This document shows positions 1 through 13,200 of a stretch of DNA of 64,000 bases, piece by piece. The stretch is from positions 2,418,001 through 2,482,000 of the forward strand of contig NZ_CP109162.1 in assembly GCF_035920445.1 (NCBI RefSeq), in the 5' to 3' direction. This DNA is from Nocardia sp. NBC_01730. GTDB taxonomy: Bacteria > Actinomycetota > Actinomycetes > Mycobacteriales > Mycobacteriaceae. The translations under genes and the position numbers were made by a program. Numbering within the stretch: position 1 is the first letter of the stretch; every line of letters begins with the position of its first letter. The notes under the pieces were generated by a model that had not been told where the DNA came from, did not search any database, and saw only the letters and a list, made by a program, of their open reading frames with translations.

Positions 1-1275
1 CTCGGCGTCCACGATATTCACGTCGATCGTGACGGCGGCTGCCGCAGGCATTTCCGGATCGAATGCGGCCCGCCGGTCGAACTGCTCGTCGGCCGGAATC
101 CACGCGACGTCCGACAGTGTCGTCAGATCGACGCCGACGCGGCCGAGATTGTTGAAACTGATCTGCGGCTCCGGAGACGCTGCGAGCCGGTCGGCCGTCT
201 CGGTGTTCAGATAACGCAACAGGCCGTAACCGATTCCCTTGTCTGGGATGTCGCGCAACTGGTCTTTCACAGACTTCACTGCCGCGCGCAGATCCGCGTC
301 CTCGATTCCGCTCAGGTCGAGCGCAACCGGATACGCGCTGGTGAACCACCCCACAGTGCGTGAGATGTCTGCTCCCTCGGCAATCTGCTCCTCCCGGCCA
401 TGGCCCTCCAGCAGGACTTTCATGCCCGCATGTGCGACGCCGCGCCGCCTGCGCCAGCGCGTCACCGCCACGGCGAGACCGGCCAGCAGCGCATCGTCGA
501 CGCTGCCGCGAACAGCGTCGGGCACCGCGGCGAGCAACGCCGAGGTCACCTCCGTCGGGATGGACACCGCCAGATGCCGCACAGTCGACTGGGTGTCGAC
601 GGCTGGATCCAGCACCGCACGGCCGAACAGCGGATCGGCGGCCGCACTCATCCGATGCCACAGCTGGAACTCGCCCGCGCGACCTGCGGCGGCGGCGGCC
701 AACGCGTGCGCCCACCGGCGCATGGATGTGCCCTGCGCGGGCAACTCCACCGGCCGCCCCTGCGTGATCTGCTGCCAGGCGGCCACGAAGTCGGGGATCA
801 GGATCCGCCACGACACCCCGTCGACAGCCAGGTGATGGATCACGATGAGGGCACGGGCATCGGCATCGACACCCGATTCGGGCAGCAGACACACGACCTG
901 CAGCATCCGGCCCTCGGCCGGATCGAGACGGTCGGATGCCCCGGCCAATGCCGCTTCCACCACGGCGGTGAAACCGTCGCTGCCTGGAACCTCGTCCGCA
1001 CGGAATGTGCGGGTCGACACCGAACCCGCGGCATCGGCGGCGCTTTCGGGCAGCACGTGCAGCCGCCGTTCACGCAGCCTCGAGCGCAGCATGTCATGCC
1101 GTTCGAGCATCGCCTGCACAGTCGCGGTCACGTCCTCGGCTCGCACGTCGCGCGGCAAGCGCACCAGCATCGACTGGGCGAACCGATCGGCGGCCCCGAG
1201 TCGATCGGTGAAGAAGGACACGATCGGCGTCAACGGGATTTCGCCCACACCACCCCCGGGCAGCTCCTCGAGCGA
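1..1275 (-). other. NRPS epimerization (E) domain after module 5
   Basis: About residues 5300-5720. Visible E-type motifs: PLTPI near the N-terminus, [14 protein letters not shown] at 5444, [27 protein letters not shown] and ISFNNLGR. The VGWFT and FNxLGR motifs separate E from C domains. The domain is essentially complete at the window edge, so a DCL-type C domain of a sixth module, or a terminal domain, should follow to the left. Confidence 0.9.
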
Positions 1276-4200
1276 CACCCGTTCAGCGGCTTCGGCCACT
1301 CGCGCCAGCCCGCGAACGGTCTTGCGCTCGAAGATGTCCCGAGCAGTCACGATGACACCTGCGGACTTCAGTCGGGAGGCCAACTGGATCGACATGATGG
1401 AATCACCGCCGAGCGCGAAGAACGAGGTGGTCGCGCCGACCGACGTTAATCCGAGTACGTCCGCGAAGACGGTGGCGATGATGCGTTCCCGGTCGGTCGC
1501 CGGCGCGACCACGTCGTCTCCGGCCGTCTCGAAGACAGGTTCCGGCAGCGCTTTTCGATCCACTTTGCCGGTCGAGGACAGCGGCATGCGGTCGAGCACC
1601 GTGATTGTCGAGGGCACCATGTGCGTGGGCAATACGGCAGCCACATGATCGAGTACGGCGCTCGGTTCGACGACCGTTCCGAGCTCCGGCACGATGTACG
1701 CGGCGAGCACAGGTTGCCCGCCCGGTCCGCTGCGACTCACGGTCACAGCGGTGGCCACCCTCGGATGCGCGAGCAGCGCGGCGTCGATCTCGCCGAGTTC
1801 GATCCGCTGGCCACGAATCTTGACCTGGAAATCGATGCGACCGATGTATTCGAGCGTGCGCTCCGCGGTCCAGCGGACGATGTCGCCGGTGCGGTACATC
1901 CGCGAACCCGGACCGCCGTATGGATTCGCTACGAACGCACCTGCGGTCGTCGCAGGCCGATTCAGATATCCGCGCGCCAACTGGGCACCCGACAGGTGCA
2001 GTTCGCCCGGAGTTCCGACCGGCACCGGCCGCAACCGGCCGTCCAGGACCATAGCCTCCGCACCACGGATCGGACCGCCGATCGTGATCACGTCGGTGGC
2101 CTGGACCGGATCACTCATCGTGATCACGATCGTCGTCTCCGTCGGACCGTAGATATTGTGCAACCGTCGGCCCGGTGCCCAGGCCGCAACCAGATCCGGA
2201 GCCACCATCTCGCCGCCCACTGCCAGCATCCGCACCGATTCGAGGTCGGCCGGCGACATCGTGGCCAACACACTCGGTGTCAGGAACGCATGCGACACCC
2301 GATGCGTCCGGATCAACTCGGCCAGTTCCTGGCCACCGAACACGTCCGGTGGCGACACCACCAACGACGCGCAGGCCGCGTGCGCCATCAACGCCTCGAG
2401 CAGGACCGCGTCGAAGGCGGGCGCTGCTACTTGCAGCACTCGCGATGTGCGGTCCACCCGATAACGATCACGCTGCTCGGCCGCGAAACCCGCCAACCCT
2501 TCGTGCGTGACCACGACCCCCTTCGGTGCTCCCGTCGATCCGGACGTATACACCACATACGCCGCATCCTGAATCTGCAGTGCGCGTGGGCGATCCGCAT
2601 CCGTGACCGCGCCGTCGGAATGCGCCGCGGTCCCGGCTGCCGAGCGCGGGTCGTCGAGCACAAGCCATCGGACACCGCCCGGCAGCGACGTACAGGCGGC
2701 CGCGAGCGTGATCCCGACTTCGACACCGGAATCGTTCACCATGTGCGCGATCCGGTCCGGGGGATACCGCAGATCCACCGGGACGAACGTGGCGCCGGTC
2801 TTCGCTATCGCCCACATGGCGACGTGATAGTCGACCGACCGCGGCACGGCCAGCGCGACAAACGCTCCCGGACCGACATCCCCGGCGATCAGGTGACGGG
2901 CAAGCTGGTTGGCCCGACGGTCGAGCTCGCCGTACGTGATGGTCTCGGTGTCCCCGATCAGGGCAACCGCGGAGGGGTCTGCTGCTACGGCCGACGCCAG
3001 CAGATCGGGAAGCAGACACGGACGCGTGGTGTCGCCGCCGCGTGCGGGAAGCAGGCGTTCGGCCTCCTCGGCACTCAGCAGCGCAATGTCCCCTACCGGC
3101 CGGGTCGGATCGGACGTGACCGCTTCGAGGACGCGGATAAACCGCTCCGCGAGCGATTCGGCCGTCGATTCGACGAACAGATCTGTGGCGTAGATGATCT
3201 CGCCGTCGATTCCGGCGGGCAGATCGCCCTCCAGGCGTTCAGTCACCAACACGGTGAGGTCGGTCTTGGCTTGCGCGATGCCGGGGTCGAGGAGTTCGAC
3301 ACCGACACCGGGCAGCTCGAACCGCGCCGCGCGCGTGTTCTGCAACCCGAACATCACCTGAAACAGCGGCGAATACGCCGTCGATCGCGGACGACCGAGA
3401 ACGTCGACCAGCCGTTCATAGGGCACATCCGCGTGTGCGAGCGCCTCCAGATCGACGCCGCGCACCTCCGCCAAGAGTTCCGCGAACGACCGGTCGTCGC
3501 GGACCTGCGTGCGCAACACCACTGTGTTGACGAACATTCCGACCAAATCGTCCAGCTCCCGCCTGCCGCGACCGGCGACGGGAGTTCCGACCGAGACGTC
3601 CTCGCTGTGCGCGGTGCGAGCCAACAGGATGGCCAACGCCGCGTGCAGCACGACGAACACAGTGACGCCCGAACGGTGTGCCAGCCGCACGATGTCGTCG
3701 TGCAGCCGCGCCGGCATGCCGAAGCGAACGCTGCCGCCGGCCATCGACATCGTGGCGGGCCGGGGCCGATCGGTCGGCATGCCGAGCAGTTCCGGGGAAT
3801 CGCCGAGCACCTCGCTCCAGTACGCGATCTGCCGCGCGGTCACCGACGTCGGATCGTCTTCCGAACCGAGCATCTCCTGCTGCCACATCGAGTAGTCCGC
3901 ATACTGGACTTCCAGCGGCTCCCACTGCGGCGCTCGACCATTCGCACGCGCCCGGTACGCGGCGAACACATCGCGGGCGAGCGGCGCCATCGACGAGCCG
4001 TCCGCCGCGATGTGGTGCACCACGAGCACCAGCACATGGTCGTTGGCGCCGGTCTGATACAGCCGCGCCCGCACAGGCGCTGATTTCGCGATATCGAAAC
4101 CTGCCCCGACGGCATTCCGGATCCGGTCGGCCAGCTCGGTCTCATCGACGACCGGCTCTGGAGCCAATACCAGGTCCGCCGCTATCGCCGCACCATCCTG

Positions 4201-7200
4201 CACTACCTGACACGGTTCTCCGTCGACAGTGGGATATACCGTCCGCAATGGTTCGTGCCGGGTCACAACGTCAAGGAACGCCGCGCGCAACGCATCGACG
4301 TCCAGCGGGCCGGTCAACCGGGCCGCGAAACAGATGTTGTATGCCGCCGAGGCGGTGTCGAACTGGTTGAGGAACCACATCCGGCGTTGAGCCGCCGCCA
4401 ACGGGACAGCTGCGGGGCGTGGACGCGGCGCCAGCGGATTCACCGTAGAACGGGTTCGCATCGCGATCCGTTCGGCCAATCCGGCAATTGTCGGCTCGTC
4501 GAAAATGTCACGGATGCCGACCTCGACACCGAGAGCTGCCTCGGCCCGCGCCGCGATCTGCGCGGCGGAGAGCGAGTTGACACCGATCTCGAAGACGTTC
4601 GCCGTCACGCTCACCCGATCGGCGCCCGTGATCTCGGCAACCACATTCGCGAGTGCCACTTCGCGATCGGTGCGAGGCGACACGAATTCCTTGCCGTCAT
4701 CGAACACCGGCTGCGGCAACGCGGCTCGATCGAGCTTGCCGTTCGCGGTGAGCGGCATCGAGTCGAGCACCTGCACGCCGACCGGAACCAGGTACGACGG
4801 CAGCGAGCGAGTGAGCTGGTCGCGAATCGCGCGGCCATCGGTCATCGCGCCCGGTACAAGCGTCACATATCCGACGATTCGTTCCGCCGTCACGACAGCC
4901 ACAGCACGCGCGACGTGCGCAACCGCGTACAGCGCCGCTTCGACGTCACCCGGTTCCACTCGCTGACCACGCACCTTGACCTGGAAGTCACTGCGGCCTA
5001 CGAACTCCAGCTCCCCGGTTTTCGTCCACCGGACCAGGTCACCGGTGCGATACAGCCGTTCGCCCTGCGCACCGAACGGGTGCGCGACAAAGGCACCGCA
5101 CGTGAGGTCCGCGCGCGCGTGATAACCGCGCGCCAGCTGGACACCCGACACGTACAGTTCGCCGACGACACCGACCGGCGACGGACGCAGCCGCGAGTCC
5201 AGCACGTAGACCTTCATGCCGGACACCGGTGCACCGATCGGGACGGTCGCAGGGGTTGCTATACCCGTCAGGCACCGCTGAGCTGTCACGACCTCCGCCT
5301 CCGCAGGGCCGTACCAGTTGACCAGATCCGCATTCCCGAACACGCGCGCCGCGGCATCGACAGTGCGCTGCGCCAGTGCCTCACCCGCGACGAATACCCG
5401 CCGGATCGACGGCAGCTGTGCACCACCGGTGGATTCGAGGAGAACATCGAGCATCGACGGGACGAAGTGCACCGTGGTGACCTCATGACTTGCGATGACG
5501 CCTGCCATGTACGCCGGGTCGCGGTGTCCGTCGGGTTCGGCGACGACGATGTGCGCACCGGTCTGCAGTGGCCAGAACAACTCCCACACGGCGATGTCGA
5601 ACGTGATCGGAGTCTTGTACAGCACCGCGTCGGACGCGCCGTGCGGCCATTGCTGCTGTGCCCAGGCCAACTGACTCACGGTCGCGGAATGGGTCAGCGC
5701 GACCCCCTTGGGGACGCCGGTGGAGCCTGAGGTGAACAGGACGTAGGCGACGTTGTCGGGCCGAAGCGGTGTCCTCCGTTCCGCATCCGCGATCGGGGCA
5801 TCGGACAAAGCCGTCACGTCCAGTCGATCGATCCGAACGGACTCGAATCCACCTGGCAGTTCGTCGCCGTCCGCGGATGTCGTGAGTACCACCAGCGGCC
5901 GCGCCGCGCTCAGCACGCGGGCGATCCGAACGCTCGGATGATCCGGGTCGATCGGAAGGAAGGCGGCGCCTGCCTTCACTACCGCGTACAGCGTCGTGAT
6001 GAGCTCGGCCGACCGCCGGATAGCCACCGCCACCACGGTGTCCGGCCCCGCACCGCGCGCGATGAGCCACCGGGCCAGACGATTGACGCGGGAGTCGAAG
6101 TCCCGGTAGGTCAGCGTGCTGCCGTCCGGAAGGCGAATCGCTGGACCGTCCGGGGTGCGCGCGACCTGCTCGTCGAAGGCGTCGACAAGGGTCCGGCCTT
6201 CTGCGGCGGGGCCTGCGGTGTCGTTCCACCGCTCGAGCACCTGATGCCGCTCTGCGGGATCGAGCAACTCGAGCTCACCGACGGCCGAATCGGCATCGGT
6301 CGCGGCGGCGTCGAGGACGCGAACGAATTGATCGGCGAAACGCCGCACGGAGTCCTCGTCGAACAGGTCCGTGGCATATGTCAGGCGCAGCGTCATGCCG
6401 GTCGGCTCGTTGTGCGTGCCGTGTCCCTCCGTCATCATGAGCAGCAGGTCGCAGATCGCGGCACTGTCACCCGGGTCCACGTTCTCAACGGTGAGACCCG
6501 GAAGTTCGACGCGAGCCTGCGCCATGTTCTGGTACGCGAGCATTACCTGGAACAGCGGCGTGTGCGCTGTCGACCGCGCGGGATTCAGCGCATCGACCAA
6601 CTGCTCGAACGGGACGGTGGCATGGTCGAATGCCTCGATGTCGGTGCGCCGCACCTCATTCAGCAAGCTCATGAACGTCTGATCGAGCGTGATCCTGGTG
6701 CGCATCACCAAGGTGTTGACGAACATCCCGACGAGGTTGTCGAGCGATCTGTCGCCGCGTCCCGCATGGGGCACACCGATGGTGATGTCGTCGCTGCCGG
6801 ACAGCCTCGACAGCAACAGTGCCAGCGCTGTGTGCACCACCATGAATGTCGTCGAGCCGGCTCGACGCGCCAGCGACTCCACCCGTCCCTGCAGCTCACC
6901 TGGGATAGTGACGTGCAGTACCGCGCCGCATTGGGTCTGCTCGATCGGCCGCGGCCGATCGGTCGGCAGCTCGAGCAGATCGGGTATACCCGCGAGCTGG
7001 GTTCGCCAGTAGGCGATGTCGCGGGCCACGTGCGAATCCGGGTCCTCCACCGAGCCGAGCACCGCACGCTGCCAGAGAGCGTAATCGGCGAATTGCACCG
7101 GCAGCGGCGCCCAGTCCGGCGGGTTCCCGCTGGACCGCGCCTGATAGGCCGCCACGATATCGGCGGCCAGCGGCGCCACCGAATAGCCATCGCAACTGAT

Positions 7201-10200
7201 GTGATGCACGGCCAACGCCACTGTCCAGGTCGTGTCCGACAGCTGATACAGCGCTATGCGCAGTGGCACGCCCTTCGACACATCGAATCCGACGCTCGTG
7301 AATTCGGCCAACCGGCGTGACAGCTCGCGCTCACCGATCGGCTGCGGCGTGAGATCGCATGTCGCGACGACGTCGGCCGAGTCCAGCACGACCTGCGTGG
7401 GCGTCCCGTCAACTGCCGGATATACGGTGCGCAAGCTCTCGTGCCGCTCGATGACATCACCGACGGCCGCTGCCAGCGCATCGATGTCGAGGACACCGTC
7501 GAGCCGAATCGCGAGCGGCACAACGTATCCGGCCGAATCAGGATCGAACTGGTTGAGGAACCACATCCGGGTCTGTGCCTGCGACAGCGGAAGGTGATCC
7601 GGCCGCGGATTCCGAGTCGGCGCGGGAAGACTCGGCACCGCACGCAGCTGCGAGATTCGCTCGGCCAGATCGGCAACGGTGGGGGCCTCGAATATCACTC
7701 GCACCGGTATGGACACGTCGACGATATCGCCGACGCGGCTCAGAGCGCGAGTCGCGATGAGCGAATTGCCGCCCAAGTCGAAGAAGTTATCGTCCGCGCC
7801 GATCTCGGGCAGGCCGAAAAGCTCGCCGAAAACCCCGGCGATGGTCTGCTCGACGAGCCCCTGCGGCGCTCGATACTCCGACTCGTGGGTGCTCGGATCC
7901 GGCACGGGCAAAGCTCTGTAGTCGACCTTGCCGTTCGCCGTGAGCGGGATCGAGTCGATCCGGACCACCGGTGACGGCACCATATACGCAGGCAGTCGTT
8001 CCAGCAGAAAGCCACGGACCTGCTTGGCATCGAGCGCCTCTTCGGCCACCACGTAGGCGATCAAGCGCTGCTCGCCGCGATCGGTGTGCACCTGCGCGAC
8101 GGCCGCGCTCACCTGCTCGTGTGCGAGCAACGCGGCTTCGATGTCGCCGAGTTCGATCCGCAGGCCGCGAACCTTCACCTGCGAGTCGGCGCGGCCGACA
8201 TATCGCAGGCTTCCGTCCTCGTCCCAGCGAACCAGGTCACCCGTGCGATACAGGCGAGAACCGGCCGCGCCGCCGAAGGGATCGGCGACGAACGTCGCCG
8301 CCGTCAGACCGGGATGTTCGTGGTATCCGCGGGCCAGCTGGACACCCCCCAGATACAACTCACCGGTCACTCCGATGGGAACAGGGTGCAGCCGCGAATC
8401 CAACACATAGACGACCACGTTCGCCTCAGGGACGCCGATCGGTACCGCGATGCCGTCGAGCGCGTCGATTCGGTGTGCGGTCACGCTCACCGCGGCCTCG
8501 GTCGGCCCATAGAGGTTGTCGATGCGCGCATCGCTGAGATCCCGGAACCGGCGGACCGTGTCGGCGGGGAGCGCCTCGCCGATGCACATCACACGCCGAA
8601 GGTTCGGGAACTCTCGACGGTCGGCGACCTCGAGGAATGCCGAAAGCAACGACGGCACGAAATCGACTGTCGTCACTCGATACTCGGCCATCAGCCGGGC
8701 GACGGCGCTCGGATCGCTGTGCGCGTCGGAGCCCGCGACAACCAACGATGCACCACATGTCAACGCGGAGAACAGTTCCCAGACCGAAAGGTCGAATGTG
8801 ACCGGTGTCCGCAACATCATGATGTCGTCGCCGGCGAGCCGGTAGTGATCGCGCATCCACCGGAGTTGATTCACCACGCCGGCGTGCGGCATCGCCACCC
8901 CCTTCGGCACACCTGTCGAGCCGGAGGTGTAGATGACGTAGGCCAGGTCATTCGGATTCAGCGGCCGACTCCGATCGGCATCCGTCACCATCGACGAATC
9001 CGCGTGCCCCGCGTCGAGCTCCTCGAGCACCCACACCGGCACGTCGTCGGGCAGGTTTGCCATGTCGACCAGGCGAGTGACGACCGCAGTCGGCCGTGCG
9101 GCAGTGAGGACGGCACGCACTCGATCGACTGGATGGTCCGGATCCAGTGGCAGGTAGGCCGCGCCCGCGGCATGGATCGCGTACAGCGTCGTCAACAGAT
9201 CGACGGAGCGCCGCATCGCCACCGCCACAACGGATTCCGGGCCGACTCCACGTCCGATCAACACCCGGGCCAGCGAATTCACCCGCGCCGCGAACTCGCG
9301 GTAACTGTGCCGGTCTCCGTTCTCCGCGTCGAGCACGGCCGTGTTCTCCGGCGTCGCCGCTGCCTGCGCGGCGAACAAGTCCGCGATCGTCGAGGTCGAC
9401 GTCTGGGTCGTCACTCCTGTCGATCGCGCCGTAAGCTCGCGCGCCTCGCGTGCGGTCAGCAGGTCCATGTCACCGATGGCGCGTGCGGGATCAGCAACGG
9501 CCGCGCGCAGCAGCAGCAGGTAGCGGTCGAACATCGACGTGATCGTGGACTCGTCGAACAGGTCTGTCGCGTAACTGAATTCGACTGCCATGTCGCCTGG
9601 TTCACCGCCCGGCTCGGTGGCATCGACGAGATTCAGATGCAGGTCGTATTTGGCCACGCTCGGGTCGGCCATGTGGGCCGAAACCGTCAGGCCGTCGAAC
9701 TCGACCGTGGGGATCTCGATGTTCTGGAACGAGAATCCCACCTGCGTCAACGGTGCGTGTGCGGTAGTGCGCGGCGGATTCAGCACCTCGACGAGGCGCT
9801 CGAACGGGATGTCGGCGTTCTCGAACGCGGCCAGATCAGCGGCCCGGACTTGATCCAGAACACTGAGGAAGCAGGCGCCTGGCTCGATCCGCGACCTCAG
9901 GACCAGCGTGTTGACGAACATGCCGATCAGGCCATCGAGCCCGGGCTCACCGCGACCCGCGATCGGCGTGCCGACCGCGATGTCACCGGTTCCCGACAGC
10001 CGCGCGAGCAGGACCGCGAATGCCGCGTGCGTCACCATGAAGACTGTCGCGTCGTGGCGCCGGGCCAGCGCGACCACGTCACGGTGGAGATCGGCAGGCA
10101 GTGCCGCCGACACGGTCGCGCCGCGGAACGACTGCTTCACCGGCCGCGGGCGGTCGGTGGGCAGATCGAGCACTTCGGGCAGGTCGGCGAGAGCCGCCAG

Positions 10201-13200
10201 CCAATATCCGGTCTGGGCGACGGTCGGGCTGTGCGGGTCGTCCTCCGCGCCCAGCAACTTTCGCTGCCACAACGCGTAATCCGCGTATTGCACCGGCAAC
10301 GGCGCCCACTGCGGTGCCCGCTGCCGAGCGCGGGCCTGGTACGCGGCCATCAGGTCCGCGGCGAGCGGTGCGAGCGACGACCCGTCGATGCTGATGTGAT
10401 GAACCACGAGAATCAAGGTGTGTTCGTCGGGCGCGCTGCTCAGCAACGTAATCCGACACGGAACCTCGGAGATGACGTCGAATCCGACCGCCACTTCGGC
10501 GGCGATGCGCGCCTCGACGCCGCTCTCCGCGACGGCGACCGGGGCCAACCGCGGCAAGGCGGCTTGCACCGGGACGATCATTTGGTGCGGTCCGGTGTCG
10601 CTGTCCGGGTAGACGGTCCGGAGTGATTCATGTCGGTCGAGCACATCGGTGATTGCCGCGTACATGGCGGCCACCTCGAGATTTCCCGACATGCGTACGA
10701 CCAGCGGAACGTTGTACACCGGCGAGCTGGTGTCGAACTGATTGAGGAACCACATGCGCGCCTGCGCGGGCGACAGCGGGATTCGGTCCGGGCGCTCCTG
10801 CGGCACAAGAGGTTCCCGTTCTACCGCGTCGGCGGTCCGAAGATTCTCCGCCAACACCGCGATGGTCGGCGCCTCGAATACCGCGCGCAAAGGAACTTCG
10901 ACGCCGAAGGCGGCGCTCAGTCGCGCCGCGACCCGAGTAGCAGACAGCGAGTTGCCGCCGAGATCGAAGAAGCTGTCGAGGATGCCGACTCGCTCGATTC
11001 CCAGAACCCCCGCGTAGATATCAGCGACGACCTGCTCGGCCACGTCACGCGGCGCGACGAACTCGGTGGTGGTGACGGCGAACACCGGTTCCGGCAACGC
11101 CGCACGGTCGACCTTGCCCACCGACGACAGCGGCAGCGTGTCGAGCACGATCACCGTGTCCGGGACCATGTGCGACGGCAAGCGTTGCGCGGCGTAGTTC
11201 AACAGCTCCGCGTTGTCGATGGCGCCGTTCACGGGCACCACGTAGGCGGCCAGTCTCGATCCGCCGTCCGTCGCTACGCCCACCGCCACCGCTGCCGACA
11301 CATCGGGGTGACCGGCGAGGACGGCTTCTATTTCGCCGAGCTCGATGCGTTGACCCCGGATTTTCACTTGGAAGTCGGTGCGCCCGAGGTATTCCAGGGT
11401 GTGATCGGGGGTCCAGCGAGCCAGGTCACCGGTGCGGTACATACGGGTACCCGCAGGACCATAAGGATTGGCGACGAACGTGGCGGCGGTGGCGGCGGGT
11501 TGGTTGAGGTATCCGCGGGCCAGTTGCGTACCGGAGAAGCAAAGCTCCCCCGCCACCCCGACCGGGACCGGTCGCAGCCGGGCATCCAACACGACAGCCT
11601 CGATACCGCGGATCGGACCACCGATGGTGACCGGGTCCCCGACGCGCAGCGGGTCGCTGATCGCGACCATGATCGTGGTTTCGGTCGGCCCGTATCCGTT
11701 GAACAATCGACGTTCCGGCCCCCACACCGCCACGGTCTCCGGCGACACCGCTTCCCCACCGGCTACCAGCACCTGCAATGAATCCAATCCGGCAGGCGAC
11801 ATCGTCGCCAATACACTCGGCGTCACGAACGCATGCGACACCCGCTGTGTGCGAATCAGCTCCGCCAACTCCGCGCCGGCGAACACCTCCGGCGGCGACA
11901 CGACCAACGCGGCACCGTTCGCATGGGCCAGCAGCAACTCCAATACCACCGCGTCGAAGCCAGGGGCCGCCAACTGCAACACCCGTGAAGAACTCTCGAC
12001 CCGGTAGCGCTCACGCTGCTCGGCCGCGAAGTTCGCCAACCCCTCGTGCGTGACCGCAACACCCTTGGGGGTGCCGGTGGACCCCGACGTGTACACCACA
12101 TACGCCGTGTCCGAGACATGGCACGCCCGCACCCGGTCCGCATCCGTCACCACCGCCGAGGACCGCGCCGCGATAAAGCCCTCGGTGTCCAGGTCGTCGA
12201 GAACCAACTGCTGGACCTGGTCAGGAAGCAGGTTCCGCGATGCTTCGACCGTGATCGCGACCCGTGCATCGGCGTCGGTGATCATATGCGCGACCCGCTC
12301 GGCCGGATTCCGAGGATCGACCGGCACGAATGCGGCGCCCGCCTTGGTTACCGCCCACAATCCGACCACGAACTCCACCGACCGCGCCATTGCCAGCGCG
12401 ACCTGATCACCTGGGCCGACACCCCGCTCGATCAGCACCCGCGCAACACGATTCGACCAAGCATCCAACTCCCCGTACGACACCACCTGCGCACCCGACA
12501 CCACGGCCGCCGCCCCCGGATCCCCCACCGACAACAACTCCGGGAGTACCCGCGGCCCCTCCCCCGCACCACCAGACGCAGGCACCAACCCCAGCCGCTC
12601 ACCCACCGACAACAAATCGGCACCGCCCACCGGTACCTGTGGGTTCGCCACGAACACCGCGAGGATCCGGTTCAATCGGGCGGCAAGCTCCTCGACCGTC
12701 CCCCGGTCGAACAGATCCGTCGCATAGTTGATCCGCAGTGCGACATCGCCGCCGGCGGCGGCGTTTTCGGCGACGGTGACGATGATGTCCACCTTCGCCG
12801 GTTCGGCCCCCGGATCCAGGATCTCGACCGTGAGTTCGGGCAGCTCCAAGCTCGCGCGGTCCATGTTCTCGAAGGCGAGGTACACCTGGCACAGCGGCGC
12901 GTACGCCATGGACCGCCTCGGATCGAGTTCCTCGACGACGCGCTCATACGGCAGATCGCTGGAGGCGAAGGCATCGGCATCGATATCTTTGACCCGCGCC
13001 AGGAATGCGGTGAACGATTCGTCGAAGCGCACCTCGGTGCGCAGTGGGACAGTGTTGACGAACATGCCGATGAGCGGCTCGAGCGCGCGTTCGCCCCGCC
13101 CCGCGACCGGCGTCCCGATGGTGATGTCCGACGAACTCGACAGGCGGGCAAGCAGAACAGCCAGCGCGGCGTGGACCACCATGAAAGTCGTCACATGCGT

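Noticed and set aside
1621..4083. 820-codon plus-strand frame
   Set aside because: Antisense to NRPS modules 4-5; composition and lack of motifs mark it as a GC-bias shadow.
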